Source: Coccinella septempunctata (lineage: Eukaryota; Arthropoda; Insecta; Coleoptera; Coccinellidae). Taken from it: a stretch of DNA of 64,000 bases. Shown here piece after piece: positions 50,362 through 61,344 of the stretch (positions are counted from its first letter, which is position 1; each line of letters opens with the position of its first letter). The DNA is taken from contig NC_058196.1 of assembly GCF_907165205.1 (NCBI RefSeq), forward strand, positions 32,654,501-32,718,500, in the 5' to 3' direction. The position numbers and the translations under genes are program-made. The notes under the pieces are model-generated. The model had not been told where the DNA came from, did no database searches, and saw only the letters and a program-made list of their open reading frames with translations.

Positions 50362-52186
50362 TTCTATTGACAGTGGATAACTAGTGTTGACAACATATAA
50401 ATTTGAAATGTAACTAAGAAGTTCATGTAAGGATGGGAAATTCTAGCTTTTGGCTTTAGAAAATGTTTGTGGAATAGAGGAAAGCCATGTTTAGTCAACA
50501 GCAATGATCAGTTAAGATCTTAGGTACTGAAAAAAAAATTCCTATCTCTTTTATGGCTTCTATGTACATTCAGGCCAAATGGAAATGCACTAAAACAGAT
50601 TTTCATGAGTTGTCGCTATCACAATAGCTTCTTCGGTTGGGTTTAGCCCTTTTTGCACTGAATTCCCTAATGATAACTCCGAATCTGAAAGTTGGAAGTT
50701 GGCAGTGCTGCTTCAAACCTTTTCCGGTGATTATGATGATGAACCGAATGCTTCTCGAGCATCAGAGCGATCCTAAAAGGTAGCGGTAAATGATAATTCC
50801 GTAAAATATGGATCTCAACATCTTATTAATTGTCAATTTATGGAACAACAGGGGATTTTCGTTTTAATTGATCTACTTAAAAATTGAAACCATCGAATCG
50901 AAACGACTCGATGAAATGATATTTATATAGTTTTCGATGCTTATGAGTGCCCGGTTTCCGTTATGCACGTTTTCGAATTCCTATTTTGATCAGATAAGAA
51001 CTGCTCCAATTGGACGGGTTTGGGAGCTTTCACCCATCTTTCCGCATAATGTCTCATTTTTGACGACTATATTTCAACTCGAATCAATTAGTATATGATT
51101 CTGTGATTGTGGTAGTGACATATGTTGGTTGGGAACACTGTTTAACTGTCACCTAGGAAACTGACAGATAATCATAGATAAACGGTACTGACAACCTATA
51201 AATTTGAAATGAAACTAACAAATTCGTTTAGGAATGGGATATTGTAGTGAATCGTAGTGGAATTGATCGATTAGACCCCAGAAACAGAGAAAATCTATCT
51301 CTATTCTCTTACTAACTCAACACCAACGTCCAGTTCAGGTCATACCCGACAAGTTTTTCCCATGTCTTATCGCGTCAATATAAAAAACAAGTTACTTCTC
51401 GAGACTTATGGTCCTATGCTAAAACAACTTGGCTAATTAAGAAGTTTGTAGTCTGTGTCCCGTGGTCGATGCCCGTATACGTTAAACTGATAGATCATAG
51501 ACGGGAGTTCACGAGATAAATTGTATCCTATCCGTCCTTCCATATTACATATTGTCCGCTTCTTGATCCATTGTGACGTTGACAGGCGACACGAGCAAGA
51601 TTTCAAGAGGCCACTGGCTCGACCATAGATGGAAAAGTTCGCAAACAATGGCGGTTCGTAGAAAACAACAGTTTGCTACTTTTTGTCGGCCATTTGAAAG
51701 GTGGAAGTGTTTGTCAGCTTTCTGCGTCGACGGTTGAGGAATTCTCTGGATCTTCGTCTCTCTGGTGGATGTGTTCAAAACATACGACTCAAAAAAATCA
51801 GAAAGCGTTCCTTCTTCTTTTGCGATAGTCGAATCAAATCCGAATTCGTATCAAATATTCAGACAATCCTCGTCAAGAGCACGATCTAGAAGACCGATAA
51901 GAAATTAACGGAAGATCTACTTCATGAAGTTCAACTGCACCGTTTGCATTTAAATGGTCGGATTGGTGATGGTCGACTGTTTGACTTCCTAGAATTCAAG
52001 ACGTCGAATATGTTGATATTTCGCTAAACGTTTGGCAGAAATTGGTATCTACGAGGGGCGTGCTGTTTTCACTGAGGCTTGTGGTAGAAAATTTGGGAAA
52101 CTATGACGTGAAACCGGTTGTGTTGGGAGAATTTATCAGAGCTACAAGCCATCTAGATACTGATGGCTTTATAGAAAGTTAAATTC
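50362..52186. other. No supportable gene
   Basis: AT-rich sequence with TGTCA-type words near 51120-51170. Open frames around 51433-51889 overlap on opposite strands, and none has splice or domain support. Confidence 0.4.
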
Positions 52187-52940
52187 TTAGGTTACTATAG
52201 AACCAAACAAGATTTCAATGTTAAAATATGTTATTACTCAACATATTCTCCTCTTTATTGGATACATTTATTACAACGAACCTGCAACGTCTCTAGACCT
52301 TTCAAAAACAATGTTTCTTCTTGCTCTGCAAACCAGACCTCCTCGTTGGAAGAAAATTTACGACCTTTTAAATTTTTTTTCAGTTGAGGAAAGATATGAT
52401 AGTCGGATGGAGCCAAATCTGTTGAATGAGGGGGATGTTCTAGTAATTCAAACCCTAAATCACGAATTCTTTGCATGGCAACATGAGATTTGTATGCAGA
52501 GGCGTTGTCCTGCAAAAACAAAACACCTTTGGATAGCTTTCCGCATCTTTTCTCTTTAATTTTTTCCCGTAGAGTGGTCAGGAATGTCGAATAGTAATCT
52601 CCGGTTATTGTTCTACCCTTATCCAAAAAATCAATCATGATTACTCCATAGCAATCCCAAAAAACTGAAGCAAGAACTTTTCCAGCAGATTTTTGGACAC
52701 GAAACTTCTTAGGTCTTGGAAAACCAGAGTGTCGCCATTCCATAAAATGTTGCTTTGTTTCTGGATCGTAGAAATGTACCCAAGTCTCATCAATAGTAGC
52801 AATTCGGTTTAAGAAGTCTACATCGTTTTCAAATCGAGCACAGATCGAACGCGATGCTTCTACCCTTGCACGCTTTTGGTCAACATTCAAACATTTGGGG
52901 ATCCATTTTGCAGCAATTATTCTCATGTAAAATTGACGTG
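52187..52940 (-). pseudogene. Mariner transposase pseudogene, C-terminal half
   Basis: Reading leftward from about 52926, the frame encodes the catalytic half of a mariner transposase. It has TIDETWVHFYDPETK with the first catalytic Asp, VLFLQDNASAY with the second, and TDLAPSDYHIF with the third, in DD34D spacing. Compared with the copy at 59631 it lacks six residues after NEEV and has a stop (TAA for TTA) shortly before the expected end. A terminal-repeat candidate, ttaggttactatagaaccaa, lies at 52187. The N-terminal half is absent here: transposase homology stops at about 52929-52940, where the 175-bp satellite begins. Confidence 0.85.
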
Positions 52941-53530
52941 AAGATAAACCACTCGAAAGCTGACCTTCGAAAAATCCTGAAAAAAATGGGTTCAGTTAAA
53001 AATTCGTCAAGACCGAACGGTTGCGCCAAAATGTATGAAATTCTCAGATTTTCAACTAGAAGAGTTGCTCTTTCAGAATATGTATCACATTTCTATCTAC
53101 GATACCTTTAATCGAGAGATAAACGACTCGCAAGCTGACCTTCGAGAGATCCTGAAAAAGATGGTTCAGTTGAAAATTCGTCAAGACCGAACGGTTGCGC
53201 CGAGATGGATGAAATTCTCAGATTTTCAATTAGAAGAGTTGCTCTTTCAGAATATGTATCACATTTTCATCTACGGTTACTTTTATTGAGAGATAAACGA
53301 CTCTAAAGCTGACCTTCGAAAAATCCTGAAAAAGATGGGTTCAGTTGAAAATTCGTCAAGACCGAACGGTTGCGCCGAGATGGATGAAATTCACAGGTTT
53401 TTAGCTAGAAGAGTTGCTCTTTCAGAATATGTATCACATTTCCATCTACGGTTACTTTTATTGAGAGATAAACCACTCGCAATCTGACCTTCGAAAAATC
53501 CTGAAAAAGATGGGTTCAGTTAAAAGTTCG
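52941..53530 (+). repeat. 175-bp satellite array, locus 2 (about 3.4 units)
   Basis: The landmark atgggttcag recurs near 52986, 53161, 53335 and 53510, a 174-175-bp period. Units carry agaccgaacggttgcgcc and gagttgctctttcagaat blocks. The left edge touches the broken mariner half at 52940. The array is on the opposite strand from locus 3. Confidence 0.9.
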
Positions 53531-54160
53531 AAATGACCAATAACCGGATTCTCCGGCCTCATATACCGTATTTCCGAGAATCGTTCAAAGTGCCTTTCAG
53601 TCGGAAGCACCCTGTATCTCCAGCTTGACGAATGGCCACGAGCAGAGCGGTACAAGGCATCTAGCAAAGAAACATCTCCTCATAATCGTCCTGTCCGTCC
53701 GTTGCATAAGGAGGCAAAACAGAAAATTGCCGAGCTATGCTCCCAGACAATTATTCCATGTTAGGTGCTCACAATGAATTCTGTAACTCATCGCATTCCT
53801 CTCCATCAAACCACGCGGCCATCATGATTGATGGAAAACGTCCAGAGCCATCCTCCGTCTGTTTCTTGTAGCAGATCGTCATGAATTATGGAATTAACAA
53901 TTCAGCCATGCTACGAAATTAATTATTCTCTTAATCAATCGAGCCTGCCATTGAATTATTGACCGAGGTAGTCGCGGTTCGTTAGCCACGTTAATTGTTT
54001 TAATTACAATTGGGGGGATGGTTTTCTGGAAACGGTACTGCACTGAGCAGATAGGAATTTGGACAAATAATACCTTCTAGTTTTGATTGGTTTTGGTCTT
54101 TGCTGATAAATTTACACTACTCAATCGATTTTGAAAGACACTAGGATATATTATTGATCT
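53531..54160. other. No gene; spacer between satellite and mariner N-terminal half
   Basis: Mostly unique sequence. A block at about 53890-54010 is rich in TTAATT/CAATTA words. A 'caccctgtatctcc' element-end motif lies near 53608. No exon is recognised. Confidence 0.4.
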
Positions 54161-54464
54161 CTAGTTAGCCTAGAACAATATTGCGTTACCATAGCAACGA
54201 ACAATAACTCATTAGAAGTGTCAGTGTGAAGTTTGACCTCAATAAAATAAACCAGAGTTACGTGATAGATTAATAGAAGGAAGATGTCCACCGAAATTGT
54301 GAAAATCGAAAAAGATGAGTATCGAGCCATCATCAAGTACCTGTATGTAAAAGGGTTAAGAGGTAATAAGCAGATTTACGAAGATATGCTTGATACCCTT
54401 GGTGATCAATGTCCTTCGTATGCGACCGTGAAAAATTGGACTGCAAGCTTCAAAACAGGTAAAT
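54161..54464 (+). pseudogene. Mariner transposase pseudogene, N-terminal fragment
   Basis: From ATG 54284 the frame encodes the N-terminal helix-turn-helix region of the same mariner family (EIVKIEKDEYRAIIKYLYVK, then GDQCPSYATVKNWTASFK). At about 54464 it runs straight into the 175-bp satellite. One extra codon (GNKQI for GKQI) distinguishes it from the copy at 59631. A possible degraded terminal repeat, ttagcctagaac, lies near 54166. In this copy the satellite stands where the roughly 163 bp between the N-terminal region and the catalytic half should be. Confidence 0.8.
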
Positions 54465-56140
54465 GGTTTATCTCTCGATAAAAGTAACCGTGGATGAAAA
54501 TGTGATACATATTCTGAAAGAGCAACTCTTCTAGTTGAAAATCTGAGAATTTCATCCATCTCGGCGCAACCGTTCGGTCTTGACGAATTTTTAACTGAAC
54601 CCACCTTTTTCAGGATTTTTCGAAGGTCAGCTTTAGAGTCGTTTATCTCTCAATAAAAGTAACCGTAGATGGAAATGTGACACATATTCTGAAAGAGCAA
54701 CTCTTCAAGTTGAAAATCTGAGAATTTCATCCACCTCGGCGCAACCGTTCGATCTTGACGAATTTTTAACTGAACCCACCTTTTTCAGGATTTTTCGAAG
54801 GTCAGCTTTAGAGTCGTTTATCTCTCGATAAAAGTAACCGTAGATGGAAATGTGGTACATATTCTGAAAGAGCAACTTTTCTAGTTGAAAATCTGAAAAT
54901 TTCATCCATCTCGGCGCAAGCGTTCGATCTTGACGAATTTTTAACTGAACCCACCTTTTTCAGGATTTTTCGAAGGTCAGCTTTAGAGTCGTTTATCTCT
55001 CAATAAAAGTAACCGTAGATGGAAATGTGACACATATTCTGAAAGAGCAACTCTTCAAGTTGAAAATCTGAGAATTTCATCCACCTCGGCGCAACCGTTC
55101 GATCTTGACGAATTTTTAACTGAACCCACCTTTTTCAGGATTTTTCGAAGGTCAGCTTTAGAGTCGTTTATCTCTCGATAAAAGTAACCGTCGATGGAAA
55201 TGTGGTACATATTCTGAAAGAGCAACTTTTCTAGTTGAAAATCTGAAAATTTCATCCATCTCGGCGCAAGCGTTCGATCTTGACGAATTTTTAACTGAAC
55301 CCACCTTTTTCAGGATTTTTCGAAGGTCAGCTTTAGAGTCGTTTATCTCTCAATAAAAGTAACCGTAGATGGAAATGTGGTACATATTCTGAAAGAGCAA
55401 CTTTTCTAGTTGAAAATCTGAAAATTTCATCCATCTCGGCGCAAGCGTTCGATCTTGACGAATTTTTAACTGAACCCACCTTTTTCAGGATTTTTCGAAG
55501 GTCAGCTTTAGAGTCGTTTATCTCTCAATAAAAGTAACCGTAGATGGAAATGTGACACATATTCTGAAAGAGCAACTCTTCAAGTTGAAAATCTGAGAAT
55601 TTCATCCACCTCGGCGCAACCGTTCGATCTTGACGAATTTTTAACTGAACCCACCTTTTTCAGGATTTTTCGAAGGTCAGCTTTAGAGTCGTTTATCTCT
55701 CAATAAAAGTAACCGTAGATGGAAATGTGACACATATTCTGAAAGAGCAACTCTTCAAGTTGAAAATCTGAGAATTTCATCCACCTCGGCGCAACCGTTC
55801 GATCTTGACGAATTTTTAACTGAACCCACCTTTTTCAGGATTTTTCGAAGGTCAGCTTTAGAGTCGTTTATCTCTCAATAAAAGTAACCGTAGATGAAAA
55901 TGTGATACATATTCTGAAAGACCAACTCTTCTAGTAATAAATCTGAAAATTTCATCCATCTAGATGCAACTGTTCGGTCTTGACGAATTTTTAACTGAAC
56001 CCATCGTTTTCAGGATTTTTCGAAGGTCATCTTTCGAGTCGTTTTTCTCTCAATAAAAGTGACCATAGATGAAAATGTGATAAATATTCTGAAAGAGCAA
56101 CTCTTCTAGTTGAAAATCTGAGAATTTCATCCATTTCGTC
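54465..56140 (-). repeat. 175-bp satellite array, locus 3 (about 9.6 units)
   Basis: The junction word ccacctttttcagg (later ccatcgttttcagg) recurs at exactly 175-bp steps: 54601, 54776, 54951, 55126, 55301, 55476, 55651, 55826, 56001. Interior units fall into two alternating variants (caagttg...ccacctcgg and ctagttg...ccatctcgg...gcaagcg) and are nearly identical within a variant, while edge units are diverged. That pattern indicates recent amplification of a one- or two-unit segment. A unit encodes at most about 66 codons before the frame breaks. Confidence 0.95.
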
Positions 56141-56704
56141 TCTACCGTTCGTTCTTGAGGATCCAATTCCTTCCCTCTTCCGAAAACAACACCCTCCCTT
56201 TCATACCCCAGATTTTCTTCGAAAATTCCGATCATCTTAGCGCATTGTCCAAGCGACCAGTTTCCTAGAAACCCGATTCCGGCATTCTCAGCTTCTACGA
56301 TCGAGTTCATATTGTTCGGTATATCCGTTTAAAAGCTCGTCTCCGCGTTAACCTACTTGAGGTAGACTAGTCTCTTGGAGCCGCGTCGCCATATCATAAC
56401 CATTCGTAACGAAATGGTCTGAATCATATGTGGAAAACCGGAGCAAGTGTTAAATATTACTTTCGGTGTTAAATATAGGTTTTCCGTTAATAAAAGCGAT
56501 CGGTAATTGCGCGTTATTAGACGCGCGTTTGGATGGTAAACGTTTTCATCTGGTTTATCTGTGGCAGTCTGAAACGGTCTATTTAAATCTCTCGGTTTGA
56601 TTAGTCTCTGGTTTTCTTATTGAATGGGTCTTCAATGGTATACATCGATTAGGATCTGTAAGATCCCACAGTCGTATGAAACACAGGGTTTTTCGTTTCC
56701 TCCC
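56141..56704. other. Unique spacer, no gene
   Basis: Somewhat less AT-rich than its neighbours, with no recognisable exon or repeat. Short open frames are unsupported. Confidence 0.4.
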
Positions 56705-57383
56705 TGTATACAGCGTGAGTTTTTGACTCGTACAAAAAGTACAACAGTAGATTCTTGGGGTCAAAAGAAACACTTTTTTCCTTTACCATTTTTTTCTAAT
56801 CGACTGGGTTTAAAAGATACAGGCTGTTGAAAAACCTTAAAAATATGTTATTTTCAGTTGTATCTCACAAACGGTTTTATCGAATGAAATGAATTTCGTA
56901 ATATAGTTTTTCATTTATTTGATGAATCTTTTTCGAACACAAGGTATCATCTACGTCTTCCAGTTTTCTCATAATGACCATGACGTACCATAAAAATACC
57001 AAAAATTCAAAGAACCCAACTCTTGAAACTAAAATGGACGTTACCAAATGAATATTTGAACGTTTTGTAAAATAAAAGTATTCTTCATATTTTCTCGTAT
57101 AATGCGCGGTTTTCGAGTAATTTGACGTTCAAAAATTTAAAAGTATCTGTGAAATTTGAAAAATTGGGTACTTTGGCTGTGGCTGAATACAATTCTGTTT
57201 GAAAGAACCAAAGATGTGTAGTGTCACAGATTTAGCTTGTTATTCTGAAGGTAATTTTGTTTTTTTAGGGGTGTTACAGCTCATTATGAAAACTTGAGAT
57301 TGTATGGGAAAAAAGTGTTTTTTTTTGACCTCAAGAATCTACTGTTGAAATATTTGTAAGAGTCAAAAACTCATCCTGCATTC
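56705..57383. mobile_element. Near-complete TIR element of the 'cag(g/c)rtgagt' family
   Basis: The left end begins tacagcgtgagtttttgactcg, continuing with cagtagattcttgggg and 'tcaaaagaaacacttttttcc'. The right end is its reverse complement in order: aaaaagtgttttttt, tcaagaatctactgttg, gagtcaaaaactcatcctg. The terminal inverted repeats are about 75 bp. The roughly 680-bp length and lack of a transposase frame mark a non-autonomous element. It serves as the reference for the interrupted copy in the FMR1 intron and for relics at about 3.0, 18.1 and 58.9 kb. Confidence 0.8.
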
Positions 57384-58850
57384 TATTACAACAAAAGAAA
57401 TGAAGTTTCTCCTATCGTTGAATTCAGATTATCTATAGTGGATTTTGCTGAATATATCTATCGATACTTTTTCTTCAAGAGTGAAAACTAACTCAATTTA
57501 ATTGTGTTTCTCTGTTCGAATAAGAAAATCCATCAGAAATATTGTCGGTGGTTTAATTCTTGAATGAATCGCATTGATATTGCATTATGAAGGAAATGAG
57601 GTTTCTCGCTTAATGCAGCGTTGAAGTCTCCCATCTTCAAATTAAGATTGTAGTGGTTTCTCTTAATGATATTGATATTTGGTTAATCTCAACGGTTTTT
57701 CTAGTCATTACAAACTAATTTCAATTGTGTTTCGCTTTTCCAAGAGTAGAATTGATCAGAAAAGTCGTTGATTGCATAATTCTTGAAAAGTCGCATTGAT
57801 ATATTCGATTACAAAGTAATTGAGGTTTCTCTCTTACTCCATCGTTTAAGTCTCCTATCGTGAAATTCAGATTATAGTGGATTTTGCTGAATATATCGAT
57901 ATTTTATGAATCTCAGAGTTTTAATAGTGAAAACTAACTCAATTTGATTGTGTTTCTCTATTCGAATAAGAAAATCGATCAGAAATATTGTCGGTGGTTT
58001 AATTCTTGAATGAATCGCATTGATACATTGCATTATGAAGGAAATGAGGTTTCTCGCTTAATCCAGCGTTAAAGTCTCCCATCTTCAAATTTAGATTATA
58101 GTGGATTCTCCCAAGAATATTGATATTTGGTTAATCTCAACGGTTTTTCTAGTCATTACAAACTAATTTCAATTGTGTTTCGCTTTTCCAAGAGTAGAAT
58201 TGATCAGAAAAGTCGTTGATTGCATAATTCTTGAAAAGTCGCATTGATATATTCGATTACAAAGGAATTGAGGTTTCTCTCTTATTCCATCGTTGAAGTT
58301 TCCTATCGTGAAATTCAGATTATAGTGGATTTTGCTGAATATATCGATATTTTATGAATCTCAGAGTTTTAATAGTGAAAACTAACTCAATTTGATTGTG
58401 TTTCTCTATTCGAATAAGAAAATCGATCAGAAATATTGTCGGTGGTTTAATTCTTGAATGAATCGCATTGATACATTGCATTATGAAGGAAATGAGGTTT
58501 CTCGCTTAATCCAGCGTTAAAGTCTCCCATCTTCAAATTTAGATTGTAGTGGATTCTCCTGATAATATTGATATTTGGTTAAATCAACGGTTTTTCTAGT
58601 CATTACAAACTAATTTCAATTGTGTTTCGCTTTTCCAATAGTAGAATTGATCAGAAAAGTCGTTGATTGCATAATTCTTGAAAAGTCGCATTGATATATT
58701 CGATTACAAAGGAATTGAGGTTTCTCTCTTACTCCATCGTTGAAGTCTCCTATCGTTAAATTCAGATTATAGTGGATTTTGCCCAATATATTGATATTCT
58801 ATCAATATCAGCAGTTTTTAGACTGAAAACTAACTTCATTTCAATAAAAA
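57384..58850. repeat. 448-bp dimeric satellite, array 1
   Basis: The word cggtggttt recurs at 57546, 57992 and 58440, a 446-448-bp period. Each unit consists of two related halves of about 224 bp. One half contains ccagcgttaaagtctcccatc, the other ccatcgttgaagtctcctatc. Both carry versions of 'gatcagaaa', 'attcttgaa', 'cgcattgata' and 'gaggtttctc'. It begins directly after the TIR element. Confidence 0.9.
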
Positions 58851-58995
58851 GTAAAAGTAAAGTGTCACAGATTAAGCTCATTATGAAAACTCAAAGCTAT
58901 ATCTTCTTATGAGGGCAGAATGGGATAAAATGGTGTAGTGAAAAAGTGTTCTTTTCTACCTACTGTTAAAATATTTGTACGAGTCAAAGACTCAC
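58851..58995. mobile_element. Right-half relic of the TIR element
   Basis: It contains gtgtcacagatt, agctcattatgaaaac, gtgaaaaagtgtt, ctactgttaaaatatttg and ends gagtcaaagactcaccct, matching the right half of the element at 56705-57383. It sits at the right edge of satellite array 1. Confidence 0.6.
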
Positions 58996-59630
58996 CCTAT
59001 ATTTCCTAAACTTCCAGTTCGACATCGAACAGTGGGAGTTTCATAATTTAAAGCGTGTCTGTAACCATAAGGCAATTTCAAACAAACCTCGACACAACGA
59101 CAGCAACTAAATGTAAATGGTAGCAGCAAATTCAAATGTTCCGCTTCTAATTGACCGTTGAAAAGCGTTAAAATAAGTAGGTGTATTCGACAAATCCACT
59201 AACTATTAGTCGGACGTAAACGTCTGTAGAGTACTACCCACGTTTACCCATTTAAACGACAATGTTTCAATCTGGGTGAACGAACATCATCGGTTTTAAG
59301 TGTTGGACTGACGTCAGTTCTGGCGAAATTTTCAGGACACTGTGCGTTTATTTTGACCGACTCATCCTTAGTGACATGTCCCTTTACAGGGCGTCCAAGG
59401 ATTAATGGGAAGAAATTCCCATATCTATAGGATTTTCCACTAGATATATCTGTAGTATGGAAAGATGGTTCGCTTATCAGAAGACTGTCAGACAGAAGGT
59501 TTCGTGTTTTTGTTGATGATAATAGACGTAATTTCAAGACTTTGACTAACGGTCTTTCACAAGCATCAGTTTCAGCACCGCTTCGCTTCGAGCTTATTTT
59601 GTAAACACAATAAATTAAAAGAAAGAAGAT
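58996..59630. other. Spacer and 5' flank of the mariner pseudogene
   Basis: No gene. I could not see a clear left terminal inverted repeat for the mariner copy that starts at 59631, so the left end may be degraded or truncated. Confidence 0.4.
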
Positions 59631-60689
59631 ATGTTCACCGAAATTGTGAAAATCGAAAAATTGGAGTATCGAGCCATCATCAAGTACCTGTATTTAAAAG
59701 GGTTAAGAGGTAAGCAGATTCACGAAGATATGCTTAATACCCTTGGTGATCAATGTCCTTCGTATGCGACCGTGAAAAATTGGACTGCAAGCTTCAAAAG
59801 AGGTGAATTTTCCATTGAAGATGATGACCGATCGGTAAGGCCAGTTTCTGTGTCAGTTCCCGAAAATATCGATGCAGTTCATTACATGATTTTATCAGAC
59901 CGTCGAATTGGGCTAAAACGGATATCTGAAGCATTGAATATTTCGTACGAACGCGTTCATCATGTAGTTTACGTCAATTTGGACTTGAGAAAAATTGCTG
60001 CAAAATGGATCCTCAAATGTTTAAATGTTGACCAGAAACGTGAAAGGGTAGAAGCATCGCGTTCGATCTGTGCTCGATTTGAAAGCGTTGTAGACTTCTT
60101 AAACCGAATTGTTACTATGAATGACACTTGGGTACATTTCTACGATCCAGAAACAAAGCAACAATCGATGGAATGGCGACAATCTGGCTCTCCAAGACCT
60201 AAGAAGTTTCGTGTCCAAAAATCTGCTGGAAAAGTTCTTGCTTCAGTTTTTTGGGATTGCCATGGAGTTCTCATGATCGATTTTCTGGATAAGGGTAGAA
60301 CAACAACCGGAGATTCGACATTACTGACCACTCTACGGGAAAAAATTAAAGAGAAAAGACGCGGAAAGCTATCCAAAGGTGTTTTGTTTTTGTAGGACAA
60401 CGCCCCTGCACACAAATCTCATGTTGCCATGCAAAGAATTCGTGATTTAGGGTTTGAATTACTAGAACATCCCCCTTATTCACCAGATTTGGCTCCATCC
60501 GACTATCATCTCTTTCCTCAACTGAAAAAAAGTTTAAAAGGTCGTAAATTTTCTTCCAACGAGGAGGTAATGAAAGCTGTGGAGGCCTGGTTTGCAGACC
60601 AAGAAGAAACATTGTTTTTGAAAGGTCTAGAGACGTTGCAGGTTCGCTGTAATAAATGTATCCAATTAAGAGGAGAATATGTTGAGTAA
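59631..60689 (+). pseudogene. Nearly full-length mariner transposase pseudogene (DD34D)
   Basis: A frame of 353 codons covers the whole transposase length expected for mariner. The N-terminus has the DNA-binding region (PSYATVKNWTASFKRG). Three lesions are visible. A TAG stop at 60393-60395 sits where the family has Gln before DNAPAH. The first catalytic Asp codon is Asn (MNDTWVHF, 60120-60122). Two codons are missing after TTGD relative to the 52-kb copy. The second and third acidic residues (DNAPAH; SPDLAPSDYH) keep the 34-residue spacing. It cannot encode an active enzyme. A right-end motif near 60710-60731 (tttggttctatagtaggcta) is complementary to the 52187 terminal motif. Confidence 0.9.
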
Positions 60690-61344
60690 TAAAATATTTC
60701 GACATTGAAATTTCGTTTGGTTCTATAGTAGGCTAAGAATTTTTCAATATATCCTCGTATACTCACAAAAATCTTGATGAATCGTTTGAAAAACATAAAT
60801 CTCCACGTGGTCGGCCCCCCTTACGCTGGAACCATTCAATCTTGGTGTACAAATATTTATGCAGCAGGTGAATTGCATATCATGAATAGGTTATAGTGGG
60901 TGTTTATCGTCCGATCCTTGCCTACCGCTCATCGACATTATAACAATGTTCTCAGGAATTTCGAATATTTTCCTGTCTCTTTTCTAAGCGCTTCTTTATT
61001 TCGTGAATTATGGCTGTTATTGGGAAATAACTAGATATGTGCGGCTTAACTGTTCATCGGTGGCATCTTCGTTCGGGAATTTCCTGTTTCCAACGAGCGA
61101 CCAAAAGCCGCCAACGGGATGAAAAGTCTTTGGGGACATTCCGATAGTTCAGAACCAGAATAAACGATTATTCTTTTTCGTGGTTGGATATGCAAATACG
61201 AGAGAAGAATGTCGAAACGGATATTGTTACAGGCACGATATGTTCGTATACTGAACGTTTTGTGAGGTTATATTTGTTTTTCTCGACAATCTAGATGGCA
61301 TTTGATTCTTTCAAGAATGGTCTGAATGTTACAGAATCCATTTT
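60690..61344. other. Spacer, no gene
   Basis: It starts with the mariner 3' end and continues as unique AT-rich DNA up to satellite array 2. No exon is recognised. Confidence 0.4.

Noticed and set aside
52218..52559. 113-codon plus-strand frame (and the similar minus-strand frame at 60346-60705)
   Set aside because: Antisense of the mariner transposase; the two look alike only because both mariner copies do.
54465..56140. 66-codon frames repeated in the satellite as a gene family
   Set aside because: The unit length (175 bp) is not a multiple of three, and the frames exist only because of tandem repetition.
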